Of a stretch of DNA of 64,000 nt, positions 57,404 through 64,000 are shown in pieces. The stretch comes from Microbacterium sp. TPD7012 (GTDB lineage Bacteria; Actinomycetota; Actinomycetes; Actinomycetales; Microbacteriaceae). Below the pieces are notes generated by a model. The model was not told where the DNA came from. It searched no databases and saw only the letters and a program-made list of their open reading frames with translations. The DNA is taken from NCBI RefSeq assembly GCF_003075395.1, contig NZ_QDFV01000005.1, positions 124,001-188,000 of the forward strand. The letters run 5' to 3'. The position numbers were made by a program, and so were the translations under genes. Positions within the stretch are counted from its first letter, which is position 1; each line of letters begins with the position of its first letter.

Positions 57404-57792
57404 AGCGCTGCCTCCGTCAGCAGGCGGTCGACGGCGTCGTCGACCTGGATGATGCTGTTGGAGCGATCGACGTGCACGACGCGCGGTTCGTAGGTGGCGA
57501 GGTCTTCCGCGGAGTAGTCCGCGTAGGAGATGACGATGATCGTGTCGCCCGTGTGCACGAGGCGGGCGGCGGCGCCGTTGACCTGGATGACACCGGCTCC
57601 GCGCTCGCCCACGAGCGTGTAGGTCTCGAAGCGCGCGCCGTTGTCCACGTCGACGACGTGCACCTGCTCGTGCGGGAGGATGTCGGCGGCCTCGAGCAGG
57701 TCGGGGTCGATGGTGATCGAACCGACGTAGTGGAGGTCGCTCGCGGTGATGGTCGCGCGGTGGATCTTCGACTTCAGCATGGTGCGTCGCAT
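57400..57792 (-). CDS. panD: Aspartate 1-decarboxylase PanD
   Basis: A 130-residue pyruvoyl-dependent enzyme that makes beta-alanine from aspartate. The self-cleavage Gly-Ser is in [10 protein letters not shown] (residues about 27-28); [35 protein letters not shown] and ISYADYS are typical. ATG 57792 shares one base with the panC stop; an internal ATG at 57780 (MLKSKIHRA) is the more usual PanD start and is possible. The product feeds PanC. Confidence 0.94.
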   Translation of the reverse strand: MRRTMLKSKIHRATITASDLHYVGSITIDPDLLEAADILPHEQVHVVDVDNGARFETYTLVGERGAGVIQVNGAAARLVHTGDTIIVISYADYSAEDLATYEPRVVHVDRSNSIIQVDDAVDRLLTEAAL

Positions 57793-58649
57793 CAGGCATC
57801 CTTCGTTGCGGAGAGGGTGTGGTTGTCGATCAGCCGGGCGGCGCCCACACGGGCCGCGACGGCGAGGAGCGCGTCGCTCTCGACGCGGTCGACGGATTCC
57901 AGCGTCGATGCGTCGCGGAGTTCGAGGTAGTCGGGCGTGATCCCGGCATCCGCGAGCACGCGTCGTGCAGCGGAGAGGATGCCGTCGGCGTCGCGCTCCC
58001 CCGCCGCGAAGCCGGATGCCGCGGCGTCGAGCGCCCGGTTCAGCGCGGTCGCCTGCGCGCGAGCATCCGCGTCGAGGTAGACGTTGCGCGAGCTCATGGC
58101 GAGTCCGTCGGCTTCGCGCACGATCGGGCACGCCTCGATGCGCACGTCGAGGTCGAGGTCGCGCGCGACGCGGCGGACGACGAGGACTTGCTGCGCATCC
58201 TTCTGCCCGAAGTAGGCGACGTCGGGGCGGACGATGCCGAACAGCTTGGTGACGACGGTGGCGACGCCGTCGAAGTGGTGGGCTCCGCGGGCGGCTCCGT
58301 CGAGCACGTCGGTGAGCCCTGCGACGTGGATGCTCGTGGCGAAGCCGTCGGGGTAGATCTCGGATGCCGCGGGCGCGAAGAGGATGTCGACGCCCTCCGC
58401 CTCGGCGAGCGCGGCGTCGCGGGCCTCGTCGCGCGGGTAGGCACCGAGGTCTTCGTTCGCACCGAACTGCGTCGGGTTGACGAAGAGCGAGACGACGACG
58501 AGGTCGTTCTGCGCGCGGGCGCGGCGCATGAGGGAGAGGTGACCCTCGTGGAAGGCGCCCATGGTGGGGACGAGGCCGACGCTCTGGTTCTCGCGCCGAG
58601 CCGCGCTGACGGCGGCGCGGACCTCGGCGATCGTGCGGAGGATCTTCAT
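57792..58649 (-). CDS. panC: Pantothenate synthetase PanC
   Basis: A 285-residue ATP-dependent ligase joining pantoate and beta-alanine. [19 protein letters not shown] (HIGH-like HEGH near 36), [43 protein letters not shown] (KMSKS-like) and the C-terminal domain ending in IDNHTL are intact. It overlaps the DUF2520 gene by 4 bases and panD by 1 base. Confidence 0.95.
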   Translation of the reverse strand: MKILRTIAEVRAAVSAARRENQSVGLVPTMGAFHEGHLSLMRRARAQNDLVVVSLFVNPTQFGANEDLGAYPRDEARDAALAEAEGVDILFAPAASEIYPDGFATSIHVAGLTDVLDGAARGAHHFDGVATVVTKLFGIVRPDVAYFGQKDAQQVLVVRRVARDLDLDVRIEACPIVREADGLAMSSRNVYLDADARAQATALNRALDAAASGFAAGERDADGILSAARRVLADAGITPDYLELRDASTLESVDRVESDALLAVAARVGAARLIDNHTLSATKDA

Positions 58650-59470
58650 TCGGCCGTCGCCTCCGGTTCGGGGATCACGGTCGGCGGGGTGCCGGAATCG
58701 ATCGTGGGGATTCTGGTCGTTGGGACTCTGGTCGCGCGGTGGGCGACGGCGCGCGTCGCGGTGACGAGTTCGGTGAAGAGCGGGGTGAGGTGCGGTGCAT
58801 CCGCGTCGATCGCGTCGCGCTGCCGCTCGATCGTGCTCGCATCACCGCGGGCGATGGGCCCGGTGAGCGCATCCGGGGCGCCGACGTCCGCCCAGTTGTC
58901 GACGCTGCGGCGGACGAGCGGGGCGAGGAGCTCACGCGCGTCGTCGGCGGGGATGCCGGCCTCGGCGGCGAGCTGCTCTGCCGCGTCGAGCACGGCGAGC
59001 ACGAAGTTCGACGAGAAGGATGCTGCCGCGTGGTAGGTCGCTCGATGGGCGTCGTCGACGGTGAACGGGCGGGCGCCGAGGGCGCGGGCGAGCTGCTCGG
59101 CGATGGCTCGGGCTTCGTCGGTGCTGCCGGCGATCGCGGCTCCGATCCCATCGAACACGTCGGGCGTCTCGGATCCCGTGAAGGTCTGCAGCGGATGGAT
59201 GCTGAAGTCGACGTCGTCGAGCCCGGTCGCACCGGAGACGTGCCCGACGAGTCGCACGTGCGGGCGGGCGACGAACGCGACCGCCGGGATCGCGGCATCC
59301 GGAACGCAGAGCAGCGCGATGTCGGCGGACGGCATCGACTGGTCGCGGCGAAGCGGCCCGAGTACGTCGAACCCCGCCGTCCGGAGCGACCGGGCGAGAA
59401 CGCCGCCGAGACGTCCGGCGCCGATCACGGCGATGGTCGTCTCAGGCGCGAGAGCAGAGGCAGGATTCAT
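58646..59470 (-). CDS. Rossmann-like/DUF2520 protein, first gene of pan operon
   Basis: A 274-residue protein with an N-terminal dinucleotide-binding fold ([20 protein letters not shown], then [13 protein letters not shown] and [21 protein letters not shown]) and a C-terminal helical DUF2520 domain ([20 protein letters not shown]). It resembles a 6-phosphogluconate-dehydrogenase-type reductase. Linked to panC in many actinobacteria, so it may supply or replace ketopantoate reductase (PanE). That role is inference; a conventional panE is not in the window. ATG 59470 gives the normal start. Confidence 0.8.
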   Translation of the reverse strand: MNPASALAPETTIAVIGAGRLGGVLARSLRTAGFDVLGPLRRDQSMPSADIALLCVPDAAIPAVAFVARPHVRLVGHVSGATGLDDVDFSIHPLQTFTGSETPDVFDGIGAAIAGSTDEARAIAEQLARALGARPFTVDDAHRATYHAAASFSSNFVLAVLDAAEQLAAEAGIPADDARELLAPLVRRSVDNWADVGAPDALTGPIARGDASTIERQRDAIDADAPHLTPLFTELVTATRAVAHRATRVPTTRIPTIDSGTPPTVIPEPEATAE

Positions 59471-59684
59471 GATGAGGACCGGTCGAACATGGCGACGCGG
59501 ATGCCATGAGTATCCGCCGTCAGCGGCATCCGCTCCAAATCGGAGAGCAATATGACATCGAATACACATCCGAGCCTTGTCAAATATGCAGTCACATCCC
59601 CTTTTGCATCTACACATTGCTCTCACGCATTCCATGAGGACGCGCGAGGAGTGCGACGAGCACCCCGCCGACTAGGCTCCCTCC
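59471..59684. promoter_or_regulatory. Relatively AT-rich upstream region of the pan operon
   Basis: A 214-bp divergent gap less GC-rich than its surroundings. TTGACA (complement of 59578-59583) on the minus strand is a good -35, but I find no clear -10 at 17 bp (CGATGT). The rest holds no recognisable gene. Confidence 0.4.
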
Positions 59685-60513
59685 ATGCCCCACCGGACCA
59701 CCGAGCTCCACGTCGATCGCGACAGCGTCGCCATGGGCGATGACGTCGTCTCGCACGCCGGCGTCCTGTCGGTCCCCCGGGGAACGCTGCTCAGCGCGGC
59801 ACTCGAGCTGGCCTCGCCCGAGATCCGCTCGCCAGGGTGGTCGTGGGTCGCGGTCGTCGATGGCGCGACCACTGCCGTGTGGTCCGGCGACCACGGCGTG
59901 CAGCTCCTCGTCGCCGACCGGAAGCTCACGCGCGGACCGGTCGACGTCTTCTTCCGCTACTTCGTCCAGATCGACCCGGCATGGCTCTTCGACCGCCTCG
60001 CGCACGGCGTCCGTGCTGATCGACGCGCGCTCGAGGAGGAGTATGCCCCGATCGCGCGCGAGAAGTACCGGGCGGAGCTGCGCCGTCGCGAGCGCGAGCT
60101 CGACGGCCGATTCCTGAGCACGGAGTGCGTCGATGCCCTCCGGCACTTCGGCGCCGAGATCACCCTGCACGCCGACGTCGCCTGCGACTTCACTCATGAC
60201 GGCGATGCCTGGTCGGTGAGACGCGCAGACACCATGTTCCAGGTCTTCCGGGGGCGAGGCGGGCCGGTCGCCTCGATCCGGCCGCATGTCCTCGGCGAGG
60301 CCTGGCTGGTCGGCATGCTCGGCGCGCACCGCGGCAGGGCGTACCGATCTGCCCGATGTCGAGCCCCTCCCCGGCCTGGAGTTCACGGCATCCGGTGGCC
60401 GGTGGATGTCCCGCGGGGCGACGGTCGTCCAGGTGCGATCCGAACTCGCCGCGCGAGTCGCGCAGCTCGCGCACGGACGTTCCGTCGCCGAGGTCCGCGC
60501 GTTGCTGACCTGA
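59685..60513 (+). pseudogene. Hypothetical protein gene with an apparent frameshift
   Basis: The frame from ATG 59685 reads as a normal soluble alpha/beta protein (SPGWSWVAVVDGATTAVWSG, GPVDVFFRYFVQIDPAWLFD, AEAWLVGMLGAHRG) until about 60340. There it turns Arg-rich and loses codon bias. The +1 frame then resumes good coding (TDLPDVEPLPGLEFTASGGR, SELAARVAQLAHGRSVAEVR) and stops at 60513. One extra base near GGCAGGGCG (60331-60340) explains this. It is either a decayed gene, a sequencing error or a programmed shift. Family unknown to me. Confidence 0.7.
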
Positions 60514-60583
60514 GACTTTTGTCACTCCTTCCGATGACACGGGGACACTGTGCCCGCCGTCGACGATGGAGTGCGATGGAAGG

Positions 60584-61246
60584 ATGTCCACTCAGCAGAT
60601 CTCCATCGCTCATCCCGAGCCCGTCCGCTTCTGGCGGAGACCCTTCCGGGTCGTGCGCGAGAACATGCGCGTCTACCTCATCCTCAACGCTGCCGCCTAC
60701 GGGCTCGCTCTCCTCGGCTTCGCGATCGGGATCATCTTCCCCGATCTCGTCGCCGCCCGAGCCGCAGGGCTGGAGGAGGACGGAACGGGCGAGCTCGTGC
60801 GCTGGCTCGTCAACACACCTCCGCTGTTCGCGCTGACGATCCTCGGCGTGAACCTGTTCCGCCTCAGCGCTCTGACCATCGTGCTGCCGTCGCTGATCGT
60901 GCCGTTCGCGGGACTCGCGTTCTTCGGGTACTGGTCCCTGACCACGGGGATCACTCTCGTCCCGAGCTCGGGCACGGGGTGGGTCGCGCTCATCCCGCAC
61001 TCGCTGACGTTCGTCATCGAACTGCAGGCCTACGTGCTGTTCCTGCTGGGAGCGTTCCTGGTGGGCAAGTACTGGCTCTTCCCGCGCACGGCGGGAGTGA
61101 AGAACCGGCGCCAGGGCTATCTGCGGGGCCTCCGTCAGCTGGGCCTGCTCGCACTCCCGGCGCTCGTGCTGCTCATCATCGGAGCCGTCTGGGAGGCGTA
61201 TTCACTGCGCTACCTGGTGCATCCGCTCGCACAGCTGCTGCTCTGA
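60584..61246 (+). CDS. SpoIIM-like (DUF95) membrane protein
   Basis: A 220-residue protein resembling stage II sporulation protein M relatives: PVRFWRRPFRVVRENMRVYL precedes the first helix, with five or six helices in all (YGLALLGFAIGIIFP, FALTILGVNLFRLSALTIVL, FAGLAFFGYWSLTTGITLV, AYVLFLLGAFLVG, LALPALVLLIIGAVWEAYSL). In non-sporulating actinobacteria the role is unknown. ATG 60566 is an alternative start; neither has a convincing ribosome site. Ten bp before the next gene. Confidence 0.7.
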   Translation: MSTQQISIAHPEPVRFWRRPFRVVRENMRVYLILNAAAYGLALLGFAIGIIFPDLVAARAAGLEEDGTGELVRWLVNTPPLFALTILGVNLFRLSALTIVLPSLIVPFAGLAFFGYWSLTTGITLVPSSGTGWVALIPHSLTFVIELQAYVLFLLGAFLVGKYWLFPRTAGVKNRRQGYLRGLRQLGLLALPALVLLIIGAVWEAYSLRYLVHPLAQLLL

Positions 61247-61256
61247 GAGGACCACC

Positions 61257-61937
61257 ATGTTCGATGAAGACGATGCCGACGCGCTCGGCATGCTCGGCGA
61301 TGCGGACGACGGCACGATTCCCCGCCGCCAGAAGCGCGGAGACGGGCGTCCGCTTGAACCTTTCCGCTGGTGGCATCTGGTGTCTGGTCGAAAGCTGTTC
61401 GCGCTGGTCGTTCCGCGGCCGGGCGCGCCGGATGTGACCTATGCGGTCGATGTGCGGTCCCATGAGGACGGCGACCCTCGCGCCTACCTCTATCGCGACG
61501 GGGCGCAGGCCGTCGTGTCGAGGCTGCCGGCGAAGTTCGCCGTCGAGGGCGGCGTGATCCAGGTGGCGGCGGGCTCGTACGGTCTCCGGCGGATGCACTA
61601 CGTCACGCCCGACCGGTCCGAGCGCCGACTCACCCCGCATCCGAGATCGGCGGTCGGCCGCCGTCTGCGACTCGAGCAGACGCATCCGGTCGCGAGCCGG
61701 TGGATCGCCGCCACAGCGATCGTCATCCTGATCGTCGGTGTGGGAGTGAATGTCCCGCAACTGGTGCAGGTGATCTCCGAGATCCCACCGATCGCGGAGC
61801 GCTTCGGCACGTTCGTCTCGCCCATCCATCTCCCTCTGTGGCTCAACATCGCCCTCGGCGCCGGTGCGGCGCTGGCCAGCATGGAGCGCGGCCTCCGCCT
61901 CCGCTACCACTGGATGCTCGACGGCCTCGGCAACTGA
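61257..61937 (+). CDS. Hypothetical membrane protein, 226 aa
   Basis: An acidic cytoplasmic N-terminus (FDEDDADALGMLGDADDG), a beta-rich middle (KLFALVVPRPGAPDVTYAVD, VIQVAAGSYGLRRMHYVT) and two helices near the end (ASRWIAATAIVILIVGVGVN and LPLWLNIALGAGAALASMER). No family recognised. GAGAGG upstream fits the ATG at 61257. Probably co-transcribed with the SpoIIM-like gene, 10 bp away. Confidence 0.65.
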   Translation: MFDEDDADALGMLGDADDGTIPRRQKRGDGRPLEPFRWWHLVSGRKLFALVVPRPGAPDVTYAVDVRSHEDGDPRAYLYRDGAQAVVSRLPAKFAVEGGVIQVAAGSYGLRRMHYVTPDRSERRLTPHPRSAVGRRLRLEQTHPVASRWIAATAIVILIVGVGVNVPQLVQVISEIPPIAERFGTFVSPIHLPLWLNIALGAGAALASMERGLRLRYHWMLDGLGN

Positions 61938-61953
61938 GCGACCGAAGCGAGCA

Positions 61954-61980
61954 CCCTGGGTTGCTGAGCTTGTCGAAGCG
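61954..61980. repeat. Family A repeat half, intergenic
   Basis: CCTGGGTTGCTGAGCTTGTC followed by GAAGCG matches the closing arm at 46680-46702. Only one arm is present here. Confidence 0.7.
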
Positions 61981-62047
61981 CCCGTGACAGTGCGCCACCA
62001 CTCTGCTACCGTCCGACGAAACGCGCGCATCGAAGGAGAGCGACGAG

Positions 62048-62608
62048 ATGAGACCACTGCGGTACGCGATCAACGTCACGCTCGACGGCAGCGTGCATCA
62101 CGAGGCGGGGCTCACTCCCGATGAGGAGTTCATGGACTTCTGGACCGCCGAGATGGATCGGTCAGACGCCGAGATCTATGGCCGCGTGACCTACGAGATG
62201 ATGGAGTCCGCCTGGCGGCGGCCGGCGGATGGCGTGTGGCCCGACTGGATGAATGAGTCGGAGATCCGCTTCGCCGAGCGCATCGACCGGGCGAAGAAGT
62301 ACGTCGTGTCGAGCAGCCTCGCCACGGTGGACTGGAATGCCGAGCTGGTCGAGGGCGACCTGGAAGCGGCGATCCGCACGCTGAAGCAGGAACCTGGCAA
62401 GGGCCTCTCCGTCGGCGGCGTGACGCTCACCCTCGCACTGGCAGATCTCGGCCTGATCGACGAGTACACGTTCGCCGTGCATCCGGTGCTCGCCGGAAGC
62501 GGTCCGAGACTGTTCGACGGGCTGCGTGAACGCATCGAACTCGAGCTCGTGGAGCGGCAGGAGTTCCGGTCGGGCGTGGTCGTGCAGAGGTACAGGCCGC
62601 GGGGGTGA
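62048..62608 (+). CDS. DHFR-family (RibD C-terminal-like) protein
   Basis: A 186-residue reductase-fold protein: YAINVTLDGSVHHEAGLTPD, SDAEIYGRVTYEMMESAWRR, KKYVVSSSLATVDWNAELVE, GLSVGGVTLTLALADLGLID and YTFAVHPVLAGSGPRLFDGL match the YyaP/YwjB-like dihydrofolate-reductase family common in actinobacteria. It lacks the folate residues of true FolA and its substrate is unknown. AAGGAGAGCGACG precedes the ATG at 62048. Confidence 0.88.
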   Translation: MRPLRYAINVTLDGSVHHEAGLTPDEEFMDFWTAEMDRSDAEIYGRVTYEMMESAWRRPADGVWPDWMNESEIRFAERIDRAKKYVVSSSLATVDWNAELVEGDLEAAIRTLKQEPGKGLSVGGVTLTLALADLGLIDEYTFAVHPVLAGSGPRLFDGLRERIELELVERQEFRSGVVVQRYRPRG

Positions 62609-62632
62609 GCTTGTCGCGCTGCGCGCCTCCGC

Positions 62633-62709
62633 AGGAGATGTGCGCTTCGCGAGGACGGATGCCGACAAACCGACCTCGCGAAGCGCACTTCACCTTCCGG
62701 GGCGCACAC
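62633..62709. repeat. Family C dispersed repeat
   Basis: GATGTGCGCTTCGCGAGGAC, CCTCGCGAAGCGCACTTCAC and CCGGGGCGCACACC form an imperfect hairpin between convergent genes and match the copies at 8912, 46711 and 56434. Confidence 0.7.
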
Positions 62710-62724
62710 CCCGACCAAGCTTGA

Positions 62725-63654
62725 TCACGGAAGGATGATGACCTTGCCCACGATCCGCCCCGCGGCCGCCTCCGCGTGCAGCGCCGGAAGCTGCTCGAGC
62801 GGGATACGCCGCGTGACCTCGAGGCGGAGAGCCCCGCTGTCGACCAGCGACACGAGCTCGGCCAGTTTCTCGGCATCGCTGCGGACGAAGACGACGACGG
62901 ACCGCACATTCCGCTCGGCGTCGTCAGGTGCGGGCATCCAGGCGGTGGTGCTGACGACGACTCCCCCGTCGCGGACCAGCCGCACGAGCGCGGTGAACTC
63001 GTCCGGTTCGATCGGCGCGAGGTTGAGGAGCAGGTCGACGGGCTCGGAAACCGCGTCGAGCACGACGGTCTCGGTGTGGTCGATGATCTCGTCGGCGCCT
63101 GCGGCGCGCACAGCATCCGCACTCCGAGGGCTCGCGGTGGCGATAACGTAGGCGCCTGCGCGCGTGGCCAGGGCGATCGCGTACTTGCCGACGACGCCGC
63201 CGGCGCCGACGATGAGCACGCGCTGTCCGGCCTGGAGGTCTCCGTCGTCGAAGAGCGCCTGGCGCGCGGTGAGGGCGACGGAGGGGAGCGCTGCGGCATC
63301 CGCGAGCGGCACTGAGGTGGGCGCTGCGGCGAGCGCCTCCGCCGGAGCGACGACGTATTCGGCCGCTCCGCCGTCTTCGGCCATCGGCAGGAAGCCGATC
63401 ACGGCGTCGCCCACCGCGAAGCCCTCGACGCCGTCGCCGATCGCGTCGATCGTGCCCGAGACGTCGTAGCCCGGCACGTGCGGGAGCACGATCGGGATGG
63501 GGAGGAAACCGGCGCGCATGCCGTTGTCAGCGGCACTGAAAGCGGATGCTGCGACGCGCAGCCGCACCTGCCCCGCACCCGGAACAGGCTGCTCGATGTC
63601 GCCGTACTGGAGCACCTCGGGTCCGCCCACTTCGTGGAACCGTACTGCCTTCAT
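62725..63654 (-). CDS. Zinc-independent quinone-reductase-like MDR oxidoreductase
   Basis: A 309-residue NADPH-dependent medium-chain reductase without zinc ligands. MKAVRFHEVGGPEVLQYGDI, VPGYDVSGTIDAIGDGVEGF, AAALPSVALTARQALFDDGD and the nucleotide motif VLIVGAGGVVGKYAIALATR are family landmarks. ATG 63654 gives the standard start, with GAGAAGG upstream. Divergent from the MarR gene and probably repressed through the palindromes at 63676-63729. Confidence 0.92.
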   Translation of the reverse strand: MKAVRFHEVGGPEVLQYGDIEQPVPGAGQVRLRVAASAFSAADNGMRAGFLPIPIVLPHVPGYDVSGTIDAIGDGVEGFAVGDAVIGFLPMAEDGGAAEYVVAPAEALAAAPTSVPLADAAALPSVALTARQALFDDGDLQAGQRVLIVGAGGVVGKYAIALATRAGAYVIATASPRSADAVRAAGADEIIDHTETVVLDAVSEPVDLLLNLAPIEPDEFTALVRLVRDGGVVVSTTAWMPAPDDAERNVRSVVVFVRSDAEKLAELVSLVDSGALRLEVTRRIPLEQLPALHAEAAAGRIVGKVIILP

Positions 63655-63675
63655 GATCCTTCTCTCTTTCGTAGG

Positions 63676-63740
63676 TGCTTCGAATTCGAAGCAATAGGAA
63701 GACCGTAGCACTGCTTCGAATTCGAAGCAACACGTATACT
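63676..63740. promoter_or_regulatory. Two perfect MarR-type operators and a leaderless promoter
   Basis: TGCTTCGAATTCGAAGCA occurs as a perfect 18-bp palindrome at 63676-63693 and again at 63712-63729, 36 bp apart. TATACT (63735-63740) is a -10 whose start site would fall on the A of the MarR ATG at 63747, implying leaderless mRNA. Confidence 0.8.
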
Positions 63741-63746
63741 GGGTGC

Positions 63747-64000
63747 ATGAGCACACAACCTCCTCGGCTCTCTCCCACGGAGCTCGCGGCCTACTTCGCC
63801 TTCACCGAGGTGAGCAGCCTGCTGCGGCACGCGGTCGAGAAGCAGCTGAAGGATGTCGGGCAGCTCAGCTACGTGCAGTTCCAGCTGCTGGCGCGGCTCG
63901 GCGATGCCCCCGACGGCAGTCAGCGGATGACGGATCTCGCGGACGGCGTCGTCTACAGCCGCAGCGGCCTGACCTATCAGGCGCAATCCCTCGAGGAGCG
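63747..64000 (+). CDS. MarR-family regulator, 5' part
   Basis: The first 84 codons are present; the gene runs off the window end. ELAAYFAFTEVSSLLRHAVE, VGQLSYVQFQLLARLGDAPD, RMTDLADGVVYSRSGLTYQA show the MarR winged-helix core (recognition helix SRSGLTYQA). It likely represses itself and the divergent oxidoreductase. No ribosome site precedes the ATG. Confidence 0.88.
   Translation, partial: MSTQPPRLSPTELAAYFAFTEVSSLLRHAVEKQLKDVGQLSYVQFQLLARLGDAPDGSQRMTDLADGVVYSRSGLTYQAQSLEE

Noticed and set aside
60514..60836. Continuation of the 59685 frame past the frameshift
   Set aside because: Arg-rich, poor codon bias and overlapping the SpoIIM-like gene; the other frame carries the plausible C-terminus.
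1..64000. Genomic island or prophage
   Set aside because: No integrase, tRNA, att-like duplication or broad shift in base composition was seen; the gene content looks chromosomal.

Overview
The window is about 70% GC with very high G/C at third codon positions, dense divergent and overlapping genes, frequent GTG starts, and the GGATGCCG/GCATCCG words that crowd genomes of the family Microbacteriaceae. I read it as a chromosomal segment of a Microbacterium-like actinobacterium. I see no rRNA, tRNA, transposase, phage gene or CRISPR array.

Layout. 1-6200: the end of a thioredoxin-reductase-like gene, a UBP zinc finger, and a minus-strand sugar ABC uptake operon ending in a glycoside hydrolase, read from a promoter with an embedded palindromic operator. 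6300-8900: two secreted beta-propeller-type lipoproteins (AztD-like zinc metallochaperone type) behind a Zur-like box. 9000-16500: a protealysin-type metalloprotease with an emfourin-type inhibitor, RNase HI with an extra C-terminal domain, small membrane proteins, a secreted amine-oxidase-like flavoprotein whose domain order looks circularly permuted, and an ArsR/SRPBCC pair. 16500-24400: the full kdpFABCDE potassium system plus one extra small membrane ORF. 25900-39700: a catabolic island with two HisD-type dehydrogenases, LysR and LacI regulators, nitrilase, bicupin, a double NTF2-like protein, SDR, HpcH/HpaI aldolase, alpha/beta hydrolase and a second sugar-type ABC transporter. Three of its promoters carry near-identical LacI-type palindromes. 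39800-44500: MFS exporter, ArsR/SRPBCC pair, NmrA-like epimerase and a HepT/MntA toxin-antitoxin pair whose antitoxin carries a Phd/YefM-like N-terminus. 44500-56400: BCCT transporter, ABC1 kinase, PadR, a second-type methionine aminopeptidase beside an XRE regulator, a FitAB/VapBC pair, and MFS exporters beside ArsR and TetR regulators with their operators visible. 56500-59500: a pantothenate operon (DUF2520 protein, panC, panD, panB). 59700-64000: a frameshifted gene, SpoIIM-like membrane protein, a DHFR-family protein and a quinone-reductase-like/MarR pair with a duplicated perfect palindrome.

A second layer is non-coding. At least four dispersed palindromic repeat families (called A-D here) lie between genes. 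Family A has also entered three reading frames without breaking them: a glycoside hydrolase, an ArsR regulator and, between the catalytic loop and the DFG motif, an ABC1 kinase. Two short tandem segment duplications (129 bp and 200 bp periods) sit in gene-free gaps.

The best candidate for an undescribed system is the LacI-controlled catabolic island at 28.5-39.7 kb: uptake, regulator and an enzyme set that matches no pathway I can name. All functions are inferred from reading the sequence; no database search was run.
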